The notes below the pieces were generated by a model. The model saw nothing but the letters and a program-made list of their open reading frames with translations. It ran no database searches and was not told the DNA's origin. Source: an uncultured Flavobacterium sp. (GTDB lineage Bacteria > Bacteroidota > Bacteroidia > Flavobacteriales > Flavobacteriaceae). From it: 64,000 bases of DNA. The translations under genes were made by a program, and so were the position numbers. Within the stretch, counting starts at the first letter, position 1; each line of letters starts with the position of its first letter. The DNA lies in the NCBI RefSeq assembly GCF_951805225.1, contig NZ_OX638201.1, positions 3,534,001 through 3,598,000 on the forward strand, given 5' to 3'. This document shows, in pieces, positions 51,779 to 59,745 of this stretch.

Positions 51779-52075
51779 TTATAATGAAACTATACCTTCT
51801 ATGGTAGAAACTTCTTTGTATTTGCTAATCACTTCGTCAGCACTATGCATGGTAACATCTACAGAAACACTGGTAAATTTACCTGTTTTCGATTTTGTAG
51901 TTTTAATAACCGCGCCCATACTGTCAAAAGCTTTTTCAACTCGCTCTACATTATCGTCTACTGTAGGCACAATGAATTTATACAAGTATTCTGCTGGCCA
52001 AGTATTTGAATTATCTAACTCAACCTTTAATCTTTCGTAAAATTCGGCGGTGTTTTTTTCTTTATCGTTCTCCAT
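51779..52075 (-). CDS. DUF493 (YbeD-like) protein
   Basis: 98 residues with the YbeD alpha-beta fold: FYERLKVELDNSNTWPAEYLYKFIVP, ERVEKAFDSMGAVIKTTKSKTGKFTSVSVDVTMHSADEVISKYKEVSTIEGIVSL. It resembles ACT-like regulatory domains. It probably leads an operon with DUF4290; a TATATTTG -7 element lies at 52095-52102 on the minus strand. Confidence 0.87.
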   Translation of the reverse strand: MENDKEKNTAEFYERLKVELDNSNTWPAEYLYKFIVPTVDDNVERVEKAFDSMGAVIKTTKSKTGKFTSVSVDVTMHSADEVISKYKEVSTIEGIVSL

Positions 52076-52166
52076 TCGTAATTAAAAATAAACGCAAATA
52101 TACGGTTTTGATTTCAGATTTCAGATTTTAGATTTTAGATTTTTTTCAGGCTTAAAAGTTTGTTTT

Positions 52167-52203
52167 AAAGGAGCAAAGTTACAGAGGCTCAAAGGTGCAG
52201 AGA
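52167..52203. repeat. 8-nt phased array 5 (AAAGGnnn)
   Basis: AAAGG, AAAGT, AGAGG, AAAGG, AGAGA at 52167, 52175, 52183, 52191 and 52199. Just before it, 52108-52145 is a run of GATTTCA/GATTTTA repeats. Confidence 0.7.
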
Positions 52204-52292
52204 AAAAAACTTTGCAACATTATTTCTTTGTCAAATTTCATCTTATATTTGAGAAAAGAATGCAAAGAAATATCTCGCAAAGCCGCACTACA

Positions 52293-53210
52293 ATGAAAAA
52301 AATCATCATCCTACTTTTTACTATTCTCACTTTTCACAATATTCAGGCACAGGAAATAAAAACAATGACTTATTTTCAGAATGATACTATCAAACTGGAT
52401 CTTGATTTGTATTTACCACAGAAAAAAACAAATGAAAAAATTCCGTTAATCATTTTTGCTTTTGGCGGAGGATTTTCTGGTGGAGAACGCACGAGTGAAA
52501 AAGATTTTGGAATGTTTATGGCAAAAAATGGTTATGCTGTTGCCAGTATTTCGTACAGTTTATATATGAAGGGAAAAGATTTTGGCTGCAAAGGAACTTT
52601 AACCGAGAAAATAAAAGCCATCCAGATTGGCGTGAGCGATATGTGGCAAGCGACTTCGTTTTTGATTGAAAACGCGAATAAATATAATCTTGATGCTTCA
52701 AAAGTATTTATTTCCGGAATTAGCGCAGGTGCCGAAATTAGTTTTCAGGCTTCATTTTGGGATTATAAACTAATGAATTTATATGAAAACAATTTACCGG
52801 AAAACTTCAAATATGCCGGTTTTATTGGAGGTTCCGGAGCAATTCAGGATATTAATTTAATTACAAAAGAAAAAGCAATTCCGATGTTATTGGCGCACGG
52901 GAATAATGATCAAACCGTTCCGTATTCTGCGGGTTCTCACCGTTCTTGCCCAACAAATGCTTCGGGTTGGTTGATTCTTTTTGGATCTTACGCTGTTTAC
53001 AATCAAATGAAGGATCTTCATAAAGATATCGAACTGATCACTTTTTGTGGCGGCGGACATGAATTCTCAGGTTATCTTTTCCATCAAGGGCAACAATATG
53101 TTCTGAATTTTGTAAATGATGTTTTGGAAGGAAAGAGATTTGAATCACATATTATAATTCCTTCGGATAAAAAAGGTGCGGGTTCTGGTAAATATTTGTT
53201 TTGTGAATGA
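52293..53210 (+). CDS. Secreted alpha/beta hydrolase (carboxylesterase-like)
   Basis: 305 residues from MKKIIILLFTILTFHNIQAQ, chosen because it gives a clean signal peptide; the frame reaching 52212 adds non-signal text and passes through the probable promoter (TATATTTG, 52244-52251). Oxyanion loop FAFGGGFSGGERT (56-67), nucleophile GISAG (Ser144), acid in HGNNDQTVPYS, His in GGGHEF. It is likely a periplasmic esterase or acetyl-xylan-type deacetylase; the substrate cannot be told. Confidence 0.82.
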   Translation: MKKIIILLFTILTFHNIQAQEIKTMTYFQNDTIKLDLDLYLPQKKTNEKIPLIIFAFGGGFSGGERTSEKDFGMFMAKNGYAVASISYSLYMKGKDFGCKGTLTEKIKAIQIGVSDMWQATSFLIENANKYNLDASKVFISGISAGAEISFQASFWDYKLMNLYENNLPENFKYAGFIGGSGAIQDINLITKEKAIPMLLAHGNNDQTVPYSAGSHRSCPTNASGWLILFGSYAVYNQMKDLHKDIELITFCGGGHEFSGYLFHQGQQYVLNFVNDVLEGKRFESHIIIPSDKKGAGSGKYLFCE

Positions 53211-53250
53211 TTACAATCTTAAATTGATATTGTATAATATATCTGCATCT

Positions 53251-53358
53251 AAACTGGACTAAAGTCCAGCCCTACAATATTTACCGAACCTTCGGCTCTT
53301 TTCTGTTTTAGTTCCAGAGGAACGAATTATTTTGTAGAGCTGGACTTTAGTCCAGTTT
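53251..53358. repeat. Long hairpin repeat with palindromic arms
   Basis: The left arm (53251-53277), with CTGGACTAAAGTCCAG and CTACAA, pairs with the right arm (53332-53358), with TTGTAG and CTGGACTTTAGTCCAG. Each arm is itself a 16-bp palindrome. Inner small stems (CCGAACCTTCGG and GTTCCAGAGGAAC) lie in the loop. A half copy is at 31387-31440. Confidence 0.8.
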
Positions 53359-53416
53359 AAATGAAAATTTAACACAATCTTAAAAATCATTCCAAGAACA
53401 AAACCATTTCTCCTAA

Positions 53417-53500
53417 TTAGCCCTGATGGAAGCGGAAATCCTTTTCCTTTTTTCTTTAAAAAGCAAAAGATTGGAGTGAACAGCAGGAACTTTATTTCCT
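53417..53500 (+). ncRNA. Structured RNA motif, probably Flavo-1 (copy 4, diverged)
   Basis: TTAGCCCTGATGGAAGCGG at the start and GAACAGCAGGAACTTTATTT at the end, with apical stem CTTTTcCTTTTT/AAAAAGcAAAAG. The first AGCCCTA and the closing TAGCTCC of the other copies are changed together, so the outer helix is altered or lost. Confidence 0.6.
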
Positions 53501-53585
53501 AAAATTGCGAAATCATTCGCTCAAGGCAAAATAATCTTTTTAAATACCAATAAGTTTAGGTAAATTTGCGCTTTATTTTTAGAAA

Positions 53586-54119
53586 GTGCAAAAACAAATC
53601 ATAGTTCTCATTGGTGGCCCGGGAACGGGAAAATCTACTCTTATCAACGAATTGGTAGCTCGTGGCTACTGCTGTTACCCTGAAATTTCAAGACAAGTTA
53701 CGCTCGAAGCACAACAACGTGGTATCGAACAATTGTTTTTGGAACAGCCTTTATTGTTTAGCGAAATGTTGCTTGAAGGGCGTATCAACCAATTTAAAAA
53801 TGCTCTTGAAGAATCTGACGATGTTGTTTTTATAGATCGCGGTATTCCAGATGTTGTTGCTTATATGGATTATATTGGCGATGATTATCCGGAGAATTTT
53901 GTAAAGGCTTGTGAGGATTTTAAATATTCGAAAACTTTTATTTTACCGCCTTGGGAAGAAATCTACGAAAGCGATACGGAACGTTACGAGAATTTCGAAC
54001 AGGCATTAACGATACAAAAACACCTTGTTGATACCTATAAAAAATACGGTTACGACTTAATTGAAGTGCCTAAAGATACGGTTGAGAACAGAATTCTTTA
54101 TATCTTAGATAAAATTTAG
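53586..54119 (+). CDS. AAA_28-type NTPase
   Basis: 177 residues from a GTG start; a TAAATTTG element (53561-53568) lies 18 nt before it, so any earlier start is unlikely. Walker A GGPGTGKST (10-18), then VVFIDRGIPDVVAYMDYIG, where the Asp/Arg act as Walker B and lid, and QALTIQKHLVDTYKKYGYDLIEVPKDTVENR at the end. It resembles P-loop kinases of the AAA_28/YorR type. Cytoplasmic; substrate unknown. recQ follows 65 bp downstream. Confidence 0.82.
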   Translation: MQKQIIVLIGGPGTGKSTLINELVARGYCCYPEISRQVTLEAQQRGIEQLFLEQPLLFSEMLLEGRINQFKNALEESDDVVFIDRGIPDVVAYMDYIGDDYPENFVKACEDFKYSKTFILPPWEEIYESDTERYENFEQALTIQKHLVDTYKKYGYDLIEVPKDTVENRILYILDKI

Positions 54120-54184
54120 GCATATGTTTAAAGTTGTAAAACTAGAAACTGATTTCTAAATTTTTTAACTTTAAAACATGACCA

Positions 54185-56080
54185 ATGCCAGAAGCGCAAG
54201 AAATTCTTTTAAAATACTGGAAACACGACAGTTTTAGACCGCTGCAACAAGAGATTATCGACTCGGTTTTAAGCGGTCAGGATACTTTTGCCCTTTTACC
54301 TACTGGCGGCGGAAAATCGATTTGTTTTCAGGTTCCGGCAATGATGCAGGAAGGTATATGTTTGGTAGTTTCACCTTTGGTCGCTTTGATGAAGGATCAG
54401 GTTGCGAATTTACAGAAACGAGAAATTAAAGCCATCGCGCTTACTGGCGGAATTCATACGGAAGAAATAATTGATCTTCTGGACAATTGCCAATACGGAA
54501 ATTTTAAATTTTTATATCTTTCTCCGGAACGACTTCAGTCGGATTGGATATTGGAACGCATTAAAAATCTGCCTATAAATTTAATCGCTATTGACGAAGC
54601 GCATTGTGTTTCGCAATGGGGACATGATTTTCGTCCGGCTTATTTAAAGATTTCTGAACTTAAAAAGTTTTTTCCTAAGATTCCATTTTTAGCTTTAACT
54701 GCAACTGCGACTCCGCGAGTTATAGAAGATATCAAAACCGAATTAGGATTGAAAGATCCGATTCTTTTTCAGCAATCTTTTGAAAGAAAAAATATTGCTT
54801 ACATGGTTTTCGAAGTCGAAGATAAACTGTATCGCACGGAACAAATTCTGAAGAAAAATCCACAACCTTCTATTATATATGTACGAAATAGAAAATCGTG
54901 TTTGAATATGTCGACGCAATTACAATCATTAGGTTTTAAAGCGACTTATTATCACGGTGGCCTTTCGGCGAAAGAAAAAGACAAAAACATGCAATTGTGG
55001 ATGTCGGAACAAGCGCAGGTTATTGTAGCCACAAATGCGTTTGGAATGGGAATCGACAAAGACAATGTAAAAACAGTCATTCATACTCAGTTACCTGAAA
55101 ATATCGAAAACTATTATCAGGAATCCGGAAGAGCGGGGCGAAATGGCGAAAAAGCTTTTTCGGTTTTACTTTATAATAATTCTGATGCCAATCAAACAGA
55201 ACAGCAATTTTTGAGCGTTTTGCCAGATAAAAAGTTTCTGAAGTTGATGTATGTAAAACTCTGCAATTATTTTCAGATTGCTTATGGCGAAGGTTTAGAC
55301 GATTCTTTTTCTTTTAAACTGAATCATTTCTGTCATAAATACGACTTCCCTACTTTGAAAACTTATAATGCTTTGCAGTTTTTAAATCAGCAGGGAATTA
55401 TAACGATGTCACAGGAATTTTCTGAGAAGATCACATTGCAGTTTTTAATCGAATCAAAAGAAGTTCTTCGTTACATGAGTTTGAATCCGAATGATGAAGA
55501 AATTATTCTGGCAATCGTGAGAACTTATCCAGGCGTTTACGAAATGAAAACACCTTTTAATCTTTCGCTGATTGCAAAAAAATCACAACATACAGAAGAA
55601 CAGGTTTCGGCGGTTTTGGAAAAACTGAAAGAAAAAGAAATCATCGATTATAAATCTAAAAACAACGACGCTACTATATTATTTAATGAAGTTCGCGAAG
55701 ATGATTTGACTATAAATCGAGTTGCAAAATATCTCGAGAAACAAAATCAATTAAAAGAAGAACAACTTTTATCTGTTCTACATTATATAAAGGAGAACAA
55801 AACTTGCAAAAATAGATTGGTATTAGATTATTTCGGAGAAGAAACCAATTCGAATTGCGGCGTTTGTTCTTATTGCATTACTCAAAAGGGAAAAATTACA
55901 GAAGCTGATTCTATTGCCGATAAAATTCTGCATTTATTAAAATCAGCTGCTTTGACTTCGAGAGAAATTCAAACCCAAATAAAACTGGATGCCAACGATG
56001 TTGTTGTAGTACTTCAGGAATTATTAGAAAACAATTATATTACCATTCAACCGAATAACAAATACACTTTAAAATTATAA
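54185..56080 (+). CDS. recQ: RecQ-family DNA helicase, short form
   Basis: 631 residues. Helicase core: FRPLQQEIIDSVLSGQDTFALLPTGGGKSICFQ (Walker A), LIAIDEAHCVSQWGHDFRP (DEAH and aromatic-rich loop), LTATATPRV, IIYVRNRKSC, YYQESGRAGRNG (motif VI). The RQC zinc Cys set is in CKNRLVLDYFGEETNSNCGVCSYC. The C-terminus ends in a short winged-helix-like segment without a clear HRDC domain. It unwinds 3'-5' at stalled forks and recombination intermediates. Its stop overlaps the fmt start (TAATG). Confidence 0.94.
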   Translation: MPEAQEILLKYWKHDSFRPLQQEIIDSVLSGQDTFALLPTGGGKSICFQVPAMMQEGICLVVSPLVALMKDQVANLQKREIKAIALTGGIHTEEIIDLLDNCQYGNFKFLYLSPERLQSDWILERIKNLPINLIAIDEAHCVSQWGHDFRPAYLKISELKKFFPKIPFLALTATATPRVIEDIKTELGLKDPILFQQSFERKNIAYMVFEVEDKLYRTEQILKKNPQPSIIYVRNRKSCLNMSTQLQSLGFKATYYHGGLSAKEKDKNMQLWMSEQAQVIVATNAFGMGIDKDNVKTVIHTQLPENIENYYQESGRAGRNGEKAFSVLLYNNSDANQTEQQFLSVLPDKKFLKLMYVKLCNYFQIAYGEGLDDSFSFKLNHFCHKYDFPTLKTYNALQFLNQQGIITMSQEFSEKITLQFLIESKEVLRYMSLNPNDEEIILAIVRTYPGVYEMKTPFNLSLIAKKSQHTEEQVSAVLEKLKEKEIIDYKSKNNDATILFNEVREDDLTINRVAKYLEKQNQLKEEQLLSVLHYIKENKTCKNRLVLDYFGEETNSNCGVCSYCITQKGKITEADSIADKILHLLKSAALTSREIQTQIKLDANDVVVVLQELLENNYITIQPNNKYTLKL

Positions 56081-57027
56081 TGGAAAAATTGAAAATCATA
56101 TTTATGGGAACTCCGGAATTTGCTGTTGGCATTCTGGATACCATTATCAAAAACAATTACGATGTTGTTGGCGTGATCACTGCAGCAGATAAACCGGCAG
56201 GACGTGGACAAAAAATAAAATATTCGGCTGTAAAGGAATATGCGCTGGAGAATAATCTAACTTTATTACAACCTACAAATTTAAAAGACGAAGGTTTTCT
56301 TGCCGAATTAAAAGCTCTGAATGCAAATTTGCAAATTGTGGTTGCCTTTAGAATGCTTCCTAAAGTGGTTTGGGAAATGCCAAGTTTAGGAACTTTTAAT
56401 CTTCATGCTTCATTATTACCAAATTATCGTGGCGCAGCACCAATTAATTGGGCAATTATTAATGGAGAAACCAAAACCGGTGTTACAACTTTCTTCATCG
56501 ATGACAAAATTGATACTGGCGCAATGATTTTAAATTCGGAAATTGCTATCGAGCCAACAGAAAATGCCGGACAATTACATGACCGATTAATGTTGTTAGG
56601 AAGTGAAACCGTAATCGAAACTTTGAAAGTTATTGAAAACGGAAATGTAACTACTACAATTCAGGAAGACAACGAGGAAATTAAAACGGCTTATAAATTA
56701 AATAAAGAAAATTGTAAGATCGACTGGACGAAATCCGGAGATGAAATCAATAATCTAATTCGAGGTTTAAGTCCATATCCTGCTTCCTGGTCTTTTTTGA
56801 AAGATAAAGACGAAGAGCAATCTATCAAAATATATGAGGCAAAATTGGTTTCTGAAGCACATTCTCATGAGATTGGAAAGTTGATTTGCAGCAAAAAAGA
56901 AATCAAAGTTGCGGTTCAAGATGGCTTTATTCAGCTTTTGAGTTTGCAATTACCGGGTAAAAAAAGAATGCAAGTGGCAGAATTACTAAATGGTATAACT
57001 TTTTCTGATACAGCAAAGGTCTATTAA
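56080..57027 (+). CDS. fmt: Methionyl-tRNA formyltransferase
   Basis: 315 residues. MGTPEFAVGILD at the N-terminus, GVITAADKPAGRGQK, then FNLHASLLPNYRGAAPINWAIINGETKTGVTTFFID with the SLLPxYRG folate site and catalytic Asn/His/Asp. The C-terminal OB-like domain ends VAELLNGITFSDTAKVY. It formylates Met on initiator tRNA. Translationally coupled to recQ through the overlapping stop and start. Confidence 0.96.
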   Translation: MEKLKIIFMGTPEFAVGILDTIIKNNYDVVGVITAADKPAGRGQKIKYSAVKEYALENNLTLLQPTNLKDEGFLAELKALNANLQIVVAFRMLPKVVWEMPSLGTFNLHASLLPNYRGAAPINWAIINGETKTGVTTFFIDDKIDTGAMILNSEIAIEPTENAGQLHDRLMLLGSETVIETLKVIENGNVTTTIQEDNEEIKTAYKLNKENCKIDWTKSGDEINNLIRGLSPYPASWSFLKDKDEEQSIKIYEAKLVSEAHSHEIGKLICSKKEIKVAVQDGFIQLLSLQLPGKKRMQVAELLNGITFSDTAKVY

Positions 57028-57133
57028 AGTCAGTAAAACAGGGGTTTCTACCTGATTTTCACCGATGAACAACCCGCTTTATGAACAAAAAAACGAAGTT
57101 ATTAACAATTTTTACTAAATTTAAAGAAAACAC

Positions 57134-57163
57134 TTGCAAGGAACGGATTTCCTACTAAATTTG
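57134..57163 (+). promoter_or_regulatory. Promoter of the HU gene
   Basis: TTG at 57134-57136 and TAAATTTG at 57156-57163, spacing 19 nt, 45 nt before the start codon. Confidence 0.75.
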
Positions 57164-57207
57164 TGTATTAACAATTTTTTTTAACCAACAATTAATAACT
57201 AATTATT

Positions 57208-57480
57208 ATGAACAAATCAGAATTAATCGATGCTATCGCTGCTGATGCAGGAATTACAAAAGCTGCGGCAAAATTAGCTTTAGAGTCTTTTTTAGGAAAC
57301 GTAGGAGCTACTTTGAAAAAAGGTGGTAGAGTTTCATTAGTAGGTTTTGGGTCTTGGTCAGTATCTGCTAGAGCTGCTAGAGACGGTAGAAACCCACAAA
57401 CTGGTAAAACTATCCAAATCGCTGCTAAAAATGTAGTGAAATTCAAAGCTGGAGCTGAATTAGAAGGTGCAGTGAACTAA
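57208..57480 (+). CDS. HU family DNA-binding protein
   Basis: 90 residues: MNKSELIDAIAADAGITKAAAKLALESFL, GRVSLVGFGSWSVSARAARDGRNPQTGKTIQIAAKNVVKFKAGAEL. This is the canonical HU/IHF fold, with the beta arm that carries RNPQTGK. It bends and wraps DNA in the nucleoid. High-expression look: strong promoter and own terminator. Confidence 0.95.
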   Translation: MNKSELIDAIAADAGITKAAAKLALESFLGNVGATLKKGGRVSLVGFGSWSVSARAARDGRNPQTGKTIQIAAKNVVKFKAGAELEGAVN

Positions 57481-57512
57481 GTAAGAAAGTTCTCTAAACT
57501 TATAATATAATC

Positions 57513-57539
57513 AAAACCCTCCTCATGGAGGGTTTTTTT
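57513..57539 (+). terminator. HU terminator
   Basis: AAAACCCTCC-TCAT-GGAGGGTTTTTTT. Confidence 0.9.
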
Positions 57540-57608
57540 GTGCGGTTTAACGATTTTATTTGGGATTTTAAAAAATTTATGATTAAATTTAGTAAAAATT
57601 GTAGCCGT

Positions 57609-58169
57609 ATGATTTCAGAAAAATTAAAAAAAGGACACCTGCTTATTGCCGAGCCTTCGATAATTGGAGATTTATCATTTAATAGATCGGTAATTTTATT
57701 AGCAGACCATAACAAAGAAGGATCTATAGGATTTATCATTAATAAGCCACTTAAGTATACTATTAATGATCTAATCCCAGAGATCGATGCTTCTTTCAAG
57801 ATATACAATGGAGGTCCTGTTGAACAGGACAATCTATATTTCATCCATAACATTCCAGACTTAATCCCGAATAGTGTCGAGATTTCTAATGGGATTTATT
57901 GGGGAGGTGATTTCGAATCGACCAAAGACTTAATAAACGACGGATCTATTAGTAAAAATAATATTCGTTTTTTCTTAGGCTATACAGGTTGGGACGAAAA
58001 TCAGCTTGAAAATGAAATGCAGGGAAACTCCTGGATCATTGCTGATAATAGTTACAAAAACAAAATTATAGGAAAATCAACCACCCATTTTTGGAAAGAG
58101 CAAATTATTGAGCTCGGTGGAGATTATCTTATATGGTCTAATGCACCTGAAAATCCATATCTGAATTAA
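57609..58169 (+). CDS. YqgE/AlgH family protein
   Basis: 186 residues from MISEKLKKGHLLIAEP, which matches the usual family start and length. Longer frames to 57525 pass through the HU terminator and are rejected. Family motifs: FNRSVILLADHNKEGSIGFIINKP, IYNGGPVEQDNLYFIHN, GIYWGGDF, RFFLGYTGWDENQLENEM. UPF0301 is widespread and its role is not settled. The 3' end overlaps the convergent aminotransferase gene by 4 bp. Confidence 0.92.
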   Translation: MISEKLKKGHLLIAEPSIIGDLSFNRSVILLADHNKEGSIGFIINKPLKYTINDLIPEIDASFKIYNGGPVEQDNLYFIHNIPDLIPNSVEISNGIYWGGDFESTKDLINDGSISKNNIRFFLGYTGWDENQLENEMQGNSWIIADNSYKNKIIGKSTTHFWKEQIIELGGDYLIWSNAPENPYLN

Positions 58170-59005
58170 TTTTCAGAGATGGATTCATTTAGTTTTTGCA
58201 ATAATAAATGAGCCAGATTACTGGTAAACTCCTTCTTTCGATATTTGGTTATCGGTTGTATTCCCGTGATTACATTGGTAAGAAATAATTCATCTGCTTT
58301 TTGAAGATCAAAAGGCGAAATTATTTCTTCCAATACTTCTATGCCTTCAACTTTTTTAGCCAAAGCTAAGATTTGCTTGCGCATTACTCCATTCAAACAA
58401 CCTTCGGAAATTGGCGGCGTAATTAGTTTTTTACCCATAACCATGAATAAATTACCTTGTAATCCTTCGATAACATTTTTAGTATCATTTATCAAAAGAC
58501 AATTTGCCAAACCGTTTTCATGAGCAAAAATACTTCCGGTAACATTTATCAGCTTATTAGTCGTTTTAATCGACGATAATAATTGTTTGGTGACATAGAA
58601 ATCTTTATACAAATCAACTTCGTATTCGCTTGAATTTAAAGCATAAAGAGTATTCTCAAGTGGTATTGCATTAATCAAATAAGAAACCTCGTTAGTTTTT
58701 GGCAAATACAATCCGCCATCGTTTCTAAAAACCGTAATTCGGGCTCTTGCCGATGCTGATAATTCGTTTTGCTGAACCAGACTTAAAACTTGCTCTTCCA
58801 GAAACTCCATTGTAAAGTTCATTGGAATTTCCATTCTAACAACACGCATCGAAGCCATTAATCGGAAATAATGATCTTCAAGAAACAAGATTTTGTTGTT
58901 GACTATTTTTAGTGTTTCAAAAACACCATCTCCATACAAAAAAGCACGATTTTGAGTTAATATATTCTCTTCTCGCTCTACTATGTTTCCGTTAAAATTG
59001 ATCAT
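58166..59005 (-). CDS. Class IV aminotransferase (aminodeoxychorismate lyase / branched-chain type)
   Basis: 279 residues, PLP-dependent fold type IV. FLYGDGVFETLKI holds a typical substrate-side strand, the Schiff-base Lys is in SSIKTTNKL (about 147), and VIEGLQGNLFMV gives the phosphate-site Glu region. This size and the RAFLYGDGVFET start fit PabC-like aminodeoxychorismate lyases, but D-amino-acid or branched-chain transaminases are close. No folate genes lie nearby to decide. Confidence 0.87.
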   Translation of the reverse strand: MINFNGNIVEREENILTQNRAFLYGDGVFETLKIVNNKILFLEDHYFRLMASMRVVRMEIPMNFTMEFLEEQVLSLVQQNELSASARARITVFRNDGGLYLPKTNEVSYLINAIPLENTLYALNSSEYEVDLYKDFYVTKQLLSSIKTTNKLINVTGSIFAHENGLANCLLINDTKNVIEGLQGNLFMVMGKKLITPPISEGCLNGVMRKQILALAKKVEGIEVLEEIISPFDLQKADELFLTNVITGIQPITKYRKKEFTSNLAHLLLQKLNESISEN

Positions 59006-59031
59006 AAAAAAACCCTGAATTTTGTTCAGGG
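59006..59031 (-). terminator. Terminator of the START-like gene, abutting the next start codon
   Basis: Minus strand: CCCTGAA-CAAAA-TTCAGGG followed by seven T, ending at the base before the ATG of the aminotransferase gene. Confidence 0.82.
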
Positions 59032-59059
59032 CAAATATAAGGTATAAAATAGACTTTTA

Positions 59060-59452
59060 CTAAACAGATCCTATAAGATGTTTCAGGTCTGAGATCTGAT
59101 TCTCCCACAATTGTTTAGCTTCTCCTACTTCTTCTTTTTCTGCAAAATCGACAACCATTAATGATACATCTTTAGTCAATTCATCAACTAAAATATGCAA
59201 TTCAAAAAAGTATTCAGTATCCTTACTGCTTTCGTCAACCCATTTAAATTTTACTTTTTCACCGGTTTTCTTAGAAGCCAAACGCGCTTTTTCCTGCGAG
59301 TCATTCCAAATGAAAGTGAAGAATTCGCCTCTTGAATTTACATTGTCTGCAAACCATTCTGACAAACCTGACGGCGTTGATATATACTGATATAATAATT
59401 GCGGCGAAGAATTTATAGGAAACTCGATTTCGTAACGTATTTTTGGATCCAT
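59060..59452 (-). CDS. START-like (SRPBCC/AHSA1-related) domain protein
   Basis: 130 residues: IRYEIEFPINSSPQLLYQYISTPSGLSEWFADNVNSRGEFFTFIWNDSQEKARLASKKTGEKVKFKW, then a helix at the end (GEAKQLWENQISDLKHLIGS). The helix-grip fold of polyketide-cyclase/START-like proteins, found across Bacteroidota as a single-domain cytoplasmic protein of unknown ligand. Confidence 0.87.
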   Translation of the reverse strand: MDPKIRYEIEFPINSSPQLLYQYISTPSGLSEWFADNVNSRGEFFTFIWNDSQEKARLASKKTGEKVKFKWVDESSKDTEYFFELHILVDELTKDVSLMVVDFAEKEEVGEAKQLWENQISDLKHLIGSV

Positions 59453-59539
59453 GTGCTACTTTTAATTTTTTCGAAATATAAGAATATATGTCCAAAAACA
59501 ATGCATTTTTAAAAATATTTTTTTTTCTTCATTTTATTC

Positions 59540-59569
59540 TTGCAACAATTAATATTATTTCTATCTTTG
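59540..59569 (+). promoter_or_regulatory. Promoter of tRNA-Met
   Basis: TTG at 59540-59542 and TATCTTTG at 59562-59569, spacing 19 nt. Confidence 0.78.
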
Positions 59570-59605
59570 CACCCGCAATGAGGAACACGGTTCACTTGCA
59601 ATCTT

Positions 59606-59679
59606 GGCGAGGTAGCTCAGTTGGTTAGAGCGCAGGATTCATAACCCTGAGGTCACGGGTTCAACTCCCGTCCTCGCTA
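59606..59679 (+). tRNA. tRNA-Met (CAT anticodon)
   Basis: 74 nt fold as a full cloverleaf: acceptor GGCGAGG / CCTCGCT, D-stem GCTC/GAGC, anticodon loop TTCATAA, T-arm ACGGG-TTCAACT-CCCGT, discriminator A. CCA is not encoded. The G-rich initiator anticodon stem is absent, so it is an elongator Met tRNA, or Ile2 if C34 is modified to lysidine. It is the probable attachment site of the integrase-bearing element that follows. Confidence 0.95.
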
Positions 59680-59711
59680 CAAAATGTTAAGTTTTTTAAA
59701 AACAACAAGTT

Positions 59712-59745
59712 AAACGGTTTTAGAGTGATTTAAAACCGTTTTTTT
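59712..59745 (+). terminator. Terminator between tRNA-Met and the integrase gene
   Basis: AAACGGTTTT / AAAACCGTTT stem followed by a T-run that ends directly at the integrase ATG. Confidence 0.82.

Noticed and set aside
57525..57608. Longer start for the YqgE/AlgH gene
   Set aside because: The first codons fall within the HU terminator; family length and start match 57609.
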